From Planctomicrobium sp051466335 (GTDB lineage Bacteria > Planctomycetota > Planctomycetia > Planctomycetales > Planctomycetaceae), in contig NZ_CP195793.1 in assembly GCF_051466335.1 (NCBI RefSeq), positions 2,356,001-2,420,000 on the forward strand: DNA of 64,000 bases, in the 5' to 3' direction. Below, one piece after another: positions 26,120 through 33,594 of the stretch. Position 1 is the first letter of the stretch; each line of letters opens with the position of its first letter. Made by a program: the position numbers and the translations under genes. Under the pieces are notes generated by a model. It ran no database searches. It was not told the DNA's origin and saw only the letters and a program-made list of their open reading frames with translations.

Positions 26120-27385
26120 CTACTTTCTGCTGCGCTCAAACGCTTTTTCGCGATCCCCGCCTGTCTGTTCAAAATGAAACGTCAAGAGGCGTTCCATAGC
26201 AGGGGTCAATTCCTGATTGCGACGCGACATGGCGATGCGGGCTGTCTGGAACGCTGAAGCGACACCGTCAGGGCGAGTTTCAATCTCCCCGTGCCAGACC
26301 CGCGTAAACGGCGGGATATGCTTGGGGAGCAGCTCCCCACGCGGAAGAATAAGTGACATCGCTCCAATACTCGATCCGGTATTGAACAGGCTTCCGATAG
26401 CAGTCTTCGTGTGATCCCCAATAAAGCAGCCGACTTTGGTAGAGCCCGTTTTTGTGCTGACTCCCCCGAGTGGAACGCTGACGTCTGAATAATCGCTCTT
26501 GAGGTCACTGTTTGATGTCAGGGCTCCGAGATTTACCCAGAGACCGATATAGCTGTGTCCGAGAAAGCCATCGTGATACTTGTTTGAGTAACCTTGAATG
26601 ATGGTTTCTTCGATCTCGCCACCAATTCTGCACACCGGGCCGAAACTGCACCCTTCTCGAACGTTCGCCCGGAAGAGTTGAGTCCCCTGGCCGATGTACG
26701 CTGGGCCTTCGATTCGGGTAAATGCCTGAATTCTGACGTCTCGCTCGATCCAAACTGGCCCGGCAGAAGCATCGATCACGACAAATGGATCGATCTTCGA
26801 TGTGGGATCGATCCAGACCTGATCGGCGTTTCCGACAATGGCGACGCGAGTATCAAGGCAGCTTTCCCCTGCTCTGTCCGTTCGCGAATGGAAATCTTTG
26901 GTGAGCCAGATCGGGTTCGCGGGAATCAGATCCCACGGGTATCGCAGCACAGTCCCATCGACATCGACTCGTTCCATTTCCCAGGCGGTCTGGACGAGTT
27001 CATCGTTGGTCAATTCATGATCTGGAGTAATTGAAAGGTTAGGTGCCGCATGGAAGGCGCCAAGGGTTTCTCCAATCCACGCAGCTTGCCCCGGCAAAAG
27101 TGCGGACAAGAATTGACTTGGGATCAGGCAGCGAGCGTTGATAAAGAGGACGGGAAATTCGCGAATCCAGTGATCTGAGTTCAGGATCGCGTCTGGCTGC
27201 TTCTCAGCGTAGGTTTCGACAAGCTCCGGCCTAATGAAGGCTCCCCAGACTTCAGGTTTCAATTCCCGGAGGACTCGCTCCCGATTACTGAAGTGCCCGC
27301 ACAGGAGTTCAAAGACTGGCTGTAAAGATGCGATTGGTGCAAAGTCTTTCGCATATTGATCTTCGAAAAACGCAATGCGTCTCAT
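26120..27385 (-). CDS. GlmU-like putative sugar nucleotidyltransferase with left-handed beta-helix
   Basis: This family has an N-terminal region only loosely like nucleotidyltransferases and a C-terminal hexapeptide-repeat left-handed beta-helix like GlmU's acetyltransferase part. The N-terminal 180 residues start MRRIAFFEDQYAKDFAPIAS and lack the GlmU LAAGxGTRM motif. From about 185 on come hexapeptide turns: VWIDPTSKIDPFVVID, VWIERDVRIQAFTRIEGPAY, IIQGYSNKYHDGFLGHSYIG and TKVGCFIGDHTKTAIGSLFN, ending LPKHIPPFTRVWHGEIETR. GGGG lies 5 nt before the ATG. Such proteins occur in Bacteroidetes and planctomycetes; whether they transfer nucleotidyl or acetyl groups is not settled. The location among nucleotide-sugar genes supports a sugar role. 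Confidence 0.85.
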   Translation of the reverse strand: MRRIAFFEDQYAKDFAPIASLQPVFELLCGHFSNRERVLRELKPEVWGAFIRPELVETYAEKQPDAILNSDHWIREFPVLFINARCLIPSQFLSALLPGQAAWIGETLGAFHAAPNLSITPDHELTNDELVQTAWEMERVDVDGTVLRYPWDLIPANPIWLTKDFHSRTDRAGESCLDTRVAIVGNADQVWIDPTSKIDPFVVIDASAGPVWIERDVRIQAFTRIEGPAYIGQGTQLFRANVREGCSFGPVCRIGGEIEETIIQGYSNKYHDGFLGHSYIGLWVNLGALTSNSDLKSDYSDVSVPLGGVSTKTGSTKVGCFIGDHTKTAIGSLFNTGSSIGAMSLILPRGELLPKHIPPFTRVWHGEIETRPDGVASAFQTARIAMSRRNQELTPAMERLLTFHFEQTGGDREKAFERSRK

Positions 27386-27594
27386 CTTTGCCCCGCACAG
27401 TAGTTCTAATTGGAAAACACTGGACCTCGGGAACTTTAAGTGAATTCACATTATCTGAACAGGTTGACTCTGCCGATCATAAGGATTGTAAAACGGATTG
27501 CGGTGCAACATCTTGACAGGGATTGAAAACGGTCTTACTGTCCGAGCCCCCGCGAAGATTGTCGGGTGTCGTGAGCTAGCGAATGGAGTCGCTG

Positions 27595-28797
27595 ATGTCG
27601 AATATTCTTCCTTTGTCTCGCACGAGTGAATCACTTGCCCCCGTGCCGCTGATCGATTTGGTAGACCAGTACCAGACGATTAAGACCGAAATTCAGGAAG
27701 CGGTCAATCGAGTTTTTGAGAAGCAAGCGTTTGTTCTCGGAGAAGAAGTCGAGAACTTCGAAGCGGATCTCGCCAGTTACGTAGACGCCCGTCACGCAAT
27801 CGGATGCGCATCCGGTACAGATGCTTTGCTCCTGTCACTCATGGCGCTTGGAATCGGTCCCGGTGATGAAGTGATCACTTCACCCTACAGTTTCTTTGCG
27901 ACAGCAAGCTGCATCGTCCGCGCTGGTGCTCGTCCGGTGTTCGTCGACATTGATCCGGTGACATACAACCTGAAACCAGAAGCAGTCGAAGCAGCGATTA
28001 CTCGCCGCACAAAAGCCATCATTCCGGTCCATCTGTACGGTCAATGTGCAGATATGGATCCAATCTGGCGAACAGCTGTTCGAAATCATCTGCCTGTGAT
28101 CGAGGATGCCGCTCAGGCAATCGGATCCGGGTACAATGGTCGACAGGCTGGCGTTCTGGGAACCATGGGCTGTTTCAGCTTTTTCCCAACCAAGAATCTA
28201 GGTGGAGCCGGCGACGGTGGTCTCATTACCACGGATGATCGTGATCTTGCCAACCGCCTGAAGCGATTGCGTGTACACGGCGATTTCGGTGGCTACAACC
28301 ACATCGAAGTTGGATTGAACAGCCGTTTGGATGCACTGCAGGCAGCAGTTCTGTCTGTGAAATTGCGTCATCTGGATGTCTGGGCACAAGCTCGTCGGGC
28401 GAATGCAGCTCGCTACGAGAAAATGCTCACTTCCTCGGGATTGAGCGAACGCATGGATCTCCCTTGCGAGATGCCATCGAACCATCACATTTACAACCAG
28501 TACGTCGTTCGCGTGAAAGACGGCCTGCGGGATGAAGTGATTGCCGGGCTGAAGAAACGCGGTATTGGATGTGCGATCTACTATCCACGTCCTTTGCATC
28601 TCCAAGAATGTTTCTCGAACCTGCAGTACCGCGAAGGACAGCTTCCGGAATCGGAACTGGCTGCTCGAGAAACCATCGCTCTCCCGATCTTCGCCGAGTT
28701 GCGAGCTGATCGTCAGGATCGCGTGCTCGAAGCACTGGAAAGCGTTTACGCAGAGATCGACGGTCGTCAAGTCCTCCCAATGCGACGAGCAGCTTGA
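27595..28797 (+). CDS. DegT/DnrJ/EryC1/StrS-family sugar aminotransferase
   Basis: These PLP enzymes aminate keto-sugar nucleotides. Motifs: VPLIDLVDQYQTIK at the N-terminus, ASGTDALLLSLMALGIGPGD at 72-91, PVHLYGQCADM, PVIEDAAQAIGS with Asp171, and FSFFPTKNLGGAGDGG with PLP-binding Lys200. The C-terminal GIGCAIYYPRPLHLQECF is typical of the WbpE/WlbC-like branch that makes 3-amino-uronate nucleotides, in line with the nearby UDP-sugar dehydrogenase. ATG at 27595 was chosen over 27583 because GGAG lies 6 nt upstream of it. A terminator follows immediately. The specific product sugar is inferred. Confidence 0.92.
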   Translation: MSNILPLSRTSESLAPVPLIDLVDQYQTIKTEIQEAVNRVFEKQAFVLGEEVENFEADLASYVDARHAIGCASGTDALLLSLMALGIGPGDEVITSPYSFFATASCIVRAGARPVFVDIDPVTYNLKPEAVEAAITRRTKAIIPVHLYGQCADMDPIWRTAVRNHLPVIEDAAQAIGSGYNGRQAGVLGTMGCFSFFPTKNLGGAGDGGLITTDDRDLANRLKRLRVHGDFGGYNHIEVGLNSRLDALQAAVLSVKLRHLDVWAQARRANAARYEKMLTSSGLSERMDLPCEMPSNHHIYNQYVVRVKDGLRDEVIAGLKKRGIGCAIYYPRPLHLQECFSNLQYREGQLPESELAARETIALPIFAELRADRQDRVLEALESVYAEIDGRQVLPMRRAA

Positions 28798-28844
28798 TTT
28801 CAGACTGCCTTCTGGACTCCCCGGAGTTCCACAATCAGAATTTC

Positions 28845-28881
28845 ACAAAGCCACGTATTTCGGTACGTGGCTTTGTTTTTT
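28845..28881 (+). terminator. Intrinsic terminator of the DegT aminotransferase gene
   Basis: A 13-bp perfect stem (ACAAAGCCACGTA at 28845-28857 with TACGTGGCTTTGT at 28864-28876) has a TTTCGG loop and runs into six T. It is 48 bp after the stop. Confidence 0.95.
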
Positions 28882-29047
28882 GAGAGCATCCGGCGGAACG
28901 CGATCGGTAGCTGGTCTGTATGCGATTGAAGGTTTCATGCGAATTCCCGTTACGATCGGCACAATCGATTGCCGATACAAAGCGTGGCTTCCCTTCAAAA
29001 TCTCTTGTTCAGGGTGAGCTCAAGCGAGTTGTCCGGGGGGATTGAAC

Positions 29048-29707
29048 ATGTCGCAATTACGATTGTTTTTCTGCTTGGCCGCGTGCGTGGTCTCGGTCCA
29101 AACTGTGAAAGCGGATTGGCCTTTTTTCACAAACGGGTCGACCAAGCGAGGAACGCCGGAATACTACGCTGAACGCGCCAGTGATCCTCCAGGGGCTCGG
29201 CAGCTTTATCGCCATGGAAAACTCTGGCCACCGGTCCCCCGCCCTGTCGGTCCGAACCAGCTTTTCGTCCACCGATATCACACCGCTCACTACTGGCCGC
29301 ACCCCTACATCTGCGACGATCGTGAAGCAGTGAATGCGATTGCATACACTCAGGTTCAGAACGGGTGGCTCAAAGAAACCACTTTGTACTCGTACCATTT
29401 TGATCCGGTGTCCAACGAACTCAACAGTTCGGGAGTCAATCATCTTCGCTGGATCATGATGAATGTCCCCGTTGAATACCGATCTATTGCAGTGGCGAAT
29501 GACTATCGGGCGGAAGTGACTGCTGCTCGTGCTTCGAATGTCGAACGTGAACTTGTCCAACTGATGGGGGCGAATTCAGGGATTCAGGTCGCCACTCGTT
29601 ACGCGGAACCGGTTGGACGACCAGCCAAAGAAGTTCAGGCAATTTTCGAAGCCGCTACAGCGAATGCGCCTCCACCGATCCTTTCCACACTGGGGGAACC
29701 AGAATAG
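29048..29707 (+). CDS. Exported protein of unknown function
   Basis: The 219-residue protein starts with a Sec signal peptide (MSQLRLFFCLAACVVSVQ, cleavage probably after TVKA). The mature part is rich in Tyr, His and Pro at the start: RQLYRHGKLWPPVPRPVG, then FVHRYHTAHYWPHPYICDDR. A second part (HFDPVSNELNSSGVNHLRWI) is followed by a helical end. No enzymatic motif is recognised. GGGGGG about 9 nt before the ATG at 29048 decides the start over an earlier TTG at 29042. It lies alone between two terminators, so it is a single-gene unit. Envelope location is likely; the conserved-looking WPP/HYWP segment suggests a planctomycete-specific family, which is an inference. Confidence 0.75.
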   Translation: MSQLRLFFCLAACVVSVQTVKADWPFFTNGSTKRGTPEYYAERASDPPGARQLYRHGKLWPPVPRPVGPNQLFVHRYHTAHYWPHPYICDDREAVNAIAYTQVQNGWLKETTLYSYHFDPVSNELNSSGVNHLRWIMMNVPVEYRSIAVANDYRAEVTAARASNVERELVQLMGANSGIQVATRYAEPVGRPAKEVQAIFEAATANAPPPILSTLGEPE

Positions 29708-29782
29708 CCGGTTGGTTGAGTTGAGTGTGTCCGTCTCCACTCTGTTGAAGTAACGCGTTAGGCGAGGTGACTCGCTAGAACA

Positions 29783-29817
29783 TCCGGTGATGCAGGGACG
29801 CGTCGCCGGTTTTTCTT
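29783..29817 (+). terminator. Intrinsic terminator after the exported protein gene
   Basis: CCGGTGA at 29783-29789 pairs with TCGCCGG at 29802-29808 (7 bp with one G-T pair), followed by TTTTTCTTT. It separates the exported protein gene from the AAA ATPase gene, which starts 25 bp later. Confidence 0.7.
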
Positions 29818-29841
29818 TGGATCAGAGACTGATTGCCAGGC

Positions 29842-31350
29842 ATGTCACAAGGGCATTCCACTTCCGATTCGGAACAACAAATTCCTGCTTCACAGCTTGA
29901 AGGGGTCACAACAGTTCCCGATGCCATCGAGCTTTCCGATGACATCTACGAACAGATTATTCAGCAAGTTCGAGAAATCTCTGACAGCATTCATTCAGGC
30001 AATTCTCGTGCGACTGAGACAGAGGCCCCCGCAGTTCTCGAAGAGGCCGTCGATCTCTGTCCTGCTGCCCCGCTTACTCTTGAGGCGGCCGGAATCAGCC
30101 TAGTTCAGCTTTCAGATCTCGTCCTGAAACTGATGTATCTGCAAGGAACCCAGTCTGCACTCGAGCTTTGCCGGCAGGTGCGACTCCCATTCAGCGTACT
30201 GCTGGAAGCACTCAACTTTCTCAAAAGAGACTATTCCATCGAGGCCACTTCAGGAGAGATGGATGTTGTCCCCGGGCGGCGATTTCAGTTGACTGAAAAC
30301 GGGCGTAATCGTGCGCGCGAGGCGTTCGAAGTGTGCCGTTACGTCGGGCCTGCTCCTGTTTCTCTGGAACATTATGTCAGGCAGTGTCGCCTGCAGGCGA
30401 TCAAGTACGCCCAGCTTGCACCCGAGGGACTGGAAAGGGCGATCGATGATCTCATTCTGGATCAGGAATTGATTCAGCGACTCGGTCCAGCAGTCGCCAG
30501 CGGTCATTCCATTTTTTTCTATGGCCCTTCCGGAAACGGGAAAACGGTCATTGCAAAGGCTCTGGGACGCTGGCTGAACTGTTTTGCCGGCGCAATCTAT
30601 GTTCCTTACGCTGTGACGGTTGAGAACCAGATGATCGCGGTCTTTGATCCCAGCGTGCATCGGACGGTTCCCGGTCAGAAATCTGAGCCACTGGATGATT
30701 GGGTGCTCTCCGAGAAAGCCCAGAAAGCAGACTTGCGTTGGCAGCAGGTGAGTCGTCCGTTCATTGTTACTGGCGGGGAATTGACGCTGGAAGCATTGGA
30801 ACTTCGCTTCAACTCGGCGAGCGGATACTACACAGCCCCACTGCAGATGAAGTCAAACGGAGGAGTCTTTCTGCTAGATGATTTCGGGCGCCAACTGATT
30901 CCAGCTGCCCAGTTGCGGAATCGGTGGATTCAACCTCTCGAGGAGCGGATGGATTCACTGTCATTGGCGTCCGGAAAGAAGATTCGGATCCCGTTCGAGC
31001 AACTCGTCGTTTTCTCCACCAACCTGAAACTGGAGGGTTTGGTGGACTCAGCGTTTCTGCGCAGAGTGCGTCATAAGTTTGAGATCTCGTATCCATCTGA
31101 ATCGAGATTTCGTGAAATCTTCAAGCAAGCCTGCGAGAAATCGCGAATTCACTACGACGATTGGATCGTGTCGCGACTCTTTTCGACTTACTTTGGGCCG
31201 GAAAGTTTACCTAAAGCGAGCGATCCTCACGATTTGTTGGATGTTGTCCAGGCAATCTGCCGATTCAGAGGAGAGCCTCCACATCTCAGCGAGAACATCG
31301 CGATTCAGGCATTTCAAGAGTGTGTGGGCGGGCCGAACTTGGCGAATTGA
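29842..31350 (+). CDS. AAA ATPase with N-terminal winged-helix-like region, Tad-locus type
   Basis: The 502-residue protein has an N-terminal part of about 200 residues with a helical winged-helix-like domain (LSDLVLKLMYLQGTQSALEL, LPFSVLLEALNFLKRDYSIE), a connecting YVGPAPVSLEHYVRQCR, and an AAA module. Walker A is GPSGNGKT at 228-235, Walker B VFLLDD at 342-347, sensor-1 VVFSTN and a putative Arg finger in AFLRRVRHK. This layout matches a family of 'ATPase with chaperone activity' proteins that I know from Flp/Tad pilus loci of proteobacteria and from planctomycetes. ATG at 29842 was preferred over TTG at 29833. It is followed after 19 bp by a TPR lipoprotein gene, forming an operon. Function unproven. 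Confidence 0.85.
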   Translation: MSQGHSTSDSEQQIPASQLEGVTTVPDAIELSDDIYEQIIQQVREISDSIHSGNSRATETEAPAVLEEAVDLCPAAPLTLEAAGISLVQLSDLVLKLMYLQGTQSALELCRQVRLPFSVLLEALNFLKRDYSIEATSGEMDVVPGRRFQLTENGRNRAREAFEVCRYVGPAPVSLEHYVRQCRLQAIKYAQLAPEGLERAIDDLILDQELIQRLGPAVASGHSIFFYGPSGNGKTVIAKALGRWLNCFAGAIYVPYAVTVENQMIAVFDPSVHRTVPGQKSEPLDDWVLSEKAQKADLRWQQVSRPFIVTGGELTLEALELRFNSASGYYTAPLQMKSNGGVFLLDDFGRQLIPAAQLRNRWIQPLEERMDSLSLASGKKIRIPFEQLVVFSTNLKLEGLVDSAFLRRVRHKFEISYPSESRFREIFKQACEKSRIHYDDWIVSRLFSTYFGPESLPKASDPHDLLDVVQAICRFRGEPPHLSENIAIQAFQECVGGPNLAN

Positions 31351-31369
31351 TTGAAACAGGAGTCTGCAC

Positions 31370-32260
31370 GTGAGGGAAACTTGCCAGCAAATTGTGAAAG
31401 TGTTGGCTGGTTGCTTTCTGATCACCACCGTCTCGGGGTGCATCACGATCAGTCCTGGCACTCCTTCATTCTCCCTCAAGTCGCTGGCAAAGCCGCAGGT
31501 TCAGAAAGCTTCCTACGAAGAACAGATGGAAACGGCTCCGGGGAACCCAAAAAATCCTGCGAAGTTGAAGATTGCATACGGAAAAATGCTTGAAGAGTCC
31601 GGGCAATTGTCCGAGGCTCGGAAGAGTTATTCGGAAGCGGTAGAGATCGCTCCGAAAGAGATCGAGGCACTGATCGGATTGGCTCGACTTGACCATTTAG
31701 CCGGCAATTCTGAGCTCGCTGAAATCAACTACAAAAAAGCGGTCAAGCTTTCTCCGCATGCCGCGATGCCTCATTACCATCTCGGCCAATTCTACGCTTC
31801 TCAAAATCGCTGGGAAGAATCGTGTGAACAGCTGACCAAGGCGATGCTCGCAGATCCCGACGAAACACAGTCGCGTTACGCATTAGCTGTCGCGCTGGTG
31901 CATACCGGCAAAGTCGATGCTGCCCTGCCTCACTTCATTCGCACGATCGGCGATGCCGAGGCCCATTACAACGTCGGACGCATCCTGTACGAGGATGGAA
32001 AAGCGGAACAGGCTGAACGACATTTTGCTTTGGCCGCTACGAAGAAGCCGGACCTCGTCGCTGCCCAAAGTTGGCTGGCTCATATCCATGAGCAACGTCA
32101 ACTTCCTTCCGCGGACACTCCAACTCCGATTGGGACGTCAGAAGTCCTCCCTGCAGGTCACTCGACGGCCCCTGAGCATTCTACAGCAATCCCGGATCTG
32201 TCAGGCTATTCATTCTCTGCACAGCAAATTGAGCAAACGGCGAATCAGAAGCCTTTGTAA
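31370..32260 (+). CDS. TPR lipoprotein, TadD-like
   Basis: The N-terminus MRETCQQIVKVLAGCFLITT ends in a lipobox TVSGC, so the protein should be lipid-anchored. Residues about 55-250 hold tetratricopeptide repeats, for example AKLKIAYGKMLEESGQLSEA, IEALIGLARLDHLAGNSELA, PHYHLGQFYASQNRWEESCE and RYALAVALVHTGKVDAALPH. GTG start with AGGAG 7 nt upstream. The gene is 19 bp after the AAA ATPase gene, so they are co-transcribed. TadD, a TPR lipoprotein, serves Tad pilus secretin assembly, which fits the neighbour. The length is normal for a TadD-like protein. No other Tad gene lies nearby. The TadD link is an inference. Confidence 0.85.
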   Translation: MRETCQQIVKVLAGCFLITTVSGCITISPGTPSFSLKSLAKPQVQKASYEEQMETAPGNPKNPAKLKIAYGKMLEESGQLSEARKSYSEAVEIAPKEIEALIGLARLDHLAGNSELAEINYKKAVKLSPHAAMPHYHLGQFYASQNRWEESCEQLTKAMLADPDETQSRYALAVALVHTGKVDAALPHFIRTIGDAEAHYNVGRILYEDGKAEQAERHFALAATKKPDLVAAQSWLAHIHEQRQLPSADTPTPIGTSEVLPAGHSTAPEHSTAIPDLSGYSFSAQQIEQTANQKPL

Positions 32261-33133
32261 TCGCGAGGATCCTCACGAGTGCCAACCAAAAGTTCGGCAC
32301 CGGTTGGAATTGTCACCCGAGTGGACGAGTCTCCATCATGTCCGGCTGACGGCACTCGTTGAGTTCGCCTTCCCCTACTCTACTGCTTTGCCATTCATTG
32401 TTCCCGATTGCGCGGTCGGGGAACATCGCTGTCGACTGAGATGAATGGAGCGAATGGCTTGAAGAAGCAGAATGAGTGCCCAGCACGTCGCTTCGGTTCT
32501 GAGGGCAGCTTGCAACCCCCGCAGAATGATAAAAAAGTTGAATTTGATGGATTGTGTCCGCTGAGCACCACGTAAATCCGGTTTGATTGCCCCGACCCGT
32601 CCCAGTTTGGCCGGAATGTAGTGCTCAACCTGTTTACGTGAGGGATCAGGTTGAATCCGGTCCTGACACCTGACTCGAATTCACTCGATGGATCCGAAGC
32701 GGATGGTCGACCAATGAAGTGGAGGCAACAAATTCACTTTCGAACAGCGATGTCGGATGATTCGCATTGGTTGGTAGCGCTCAAATCAGTGTCGCAACTC
32801 TGGCTCATTTTCAAGGGCATTTACAATTCCCTTCCCTCGACACCAATCCGTGACGGGAGGGCAGACGTTCTGGTTCAAGCAACGGCAGGCTCCCTGCGTC
32901 GATTTTGCGAATCAGCGAATTTCGACGTGGCGACCTCTGTTTGACGCTCTTTCTGGAATACAAGTCGTTTCAGGGTCTTGGGTTAAGAAACCAGCTACAT
33001 TTTTCCGCTTTCCGAATTTGCCGGCGACGTAAAATTCTGGCGAAGCAGAAACCAGACAAAGCGATGCAGTCAGGGAATATGCAGTCTTCGGCATCGTAGC
33101 GATCGCTACATAGCTGTTTAGGAGGGCGTGATC
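32261..33133. other. Long intergenic region without recognised gene
   Basis: This 870-bp stretch separates the TPR lipoprotein and DksA-like genes. An imperfect hairpin (GTTCCCGA / TCGGGGAAC) is at about 32399-32425. A frame at 32651-32944 gives a 97-residue product with no family features and no ribosome binding site. Near the end, a 14-bp perfect palindrome at 33096-33109 precedes the DksA-like gene. The region may hold a decayed gene or a non-coding RNA, but nothing can be named. Confidence 0.5.
33096..33109. promoter_or_regulatory. 14-bp palindrome upstream of the DksA-like gene, possible operator
   Basis: GTAGCGATCGCTAC is a perfect inverted repeat 24 bp before the ATG at 33134 and 11 bp before the ribosome binding site. 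The position suits a repressor-binding site for the DksA-like/HtrA unit. No regulator is identified. Confidence 0.35.
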
Positions 33134-33580
33134 ATGGCCAGAAAAGATGCTCTGTTGCGTTTGCACGAGCGGCTCCTCATTCAAAGGGAAGAACTTGCCC
33201 GAAAGATTTTTTCACCGGAATCTGAGTTCGGTGATGATGTCGGAGGGGATTCCGGTGATTTAGCGTTCCATGACACCGAAAAAGAGTTACAGTCTCAACT
33301 GGTGTCGTTAGAGAGTCGCGAACTGGCTCGCATTGATCGAGCGATTGATGCGATTCGAAATGGAACCTATGGTTTGTGCGAGCACTGCGAGACCCGCATC
33401 CCGGTCGCCCGATTGCAGGCGTTACCCCACACTTCTTGTTGTGTGGAATGCCAGCGCAAATATGAAAATCGACGCTCCTATGGTGTTGATAAACAAAACT
33501 GGGAATCTGCCTGGGAGTTCCAGGCGAATCAGTCAGACCGCGATCTGACGATGCGAGACCTTCAAATCGAGATGGAATAA
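33134..33580 (+). CDS. DksA/TraR-family zinc-finger protein
   Basis: DksA-type proteins enter the RNA polymerase secondary channel and alter promoter kinetics, often with ppGpp. The 148 residues contain a coiled-coil-like N-terminal part (LLRLHERLLIQREELARKI), an acidic turn DDVGGDSGD, a second helix, and a four-Cys zinc finger: Cys82, Cys85, Cys103 and Cys106 in LCEHCETRIPVARLQALPHT and the following SCCVEC (CX2C-X17-CX2C; an extra Cys102 is adjacent). The DxxDxA tip motif of true DksA is not present in canonical form. GGAGGG with 7 nt spacing decides ATG 33134 over GTG 33128. The HtrA protease gene follows after 14 bp, so the two probably form an operon. Confidence 0.9.
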   Translation: MARKDALLRLHERLLIQREELARKIFSPESEFGDDVGGDSGDLAFHDTEKELQSQLVSLESRELARIDRAIDAIRNGTYGLCEHCETRIPVARLQALPHTSCCVECQRKYENRRSYGVDKQNWESAWEFQANQSDRDLTMRDLQIEME

Positions 33581-33594
33581 ACAGGATTATCCAG

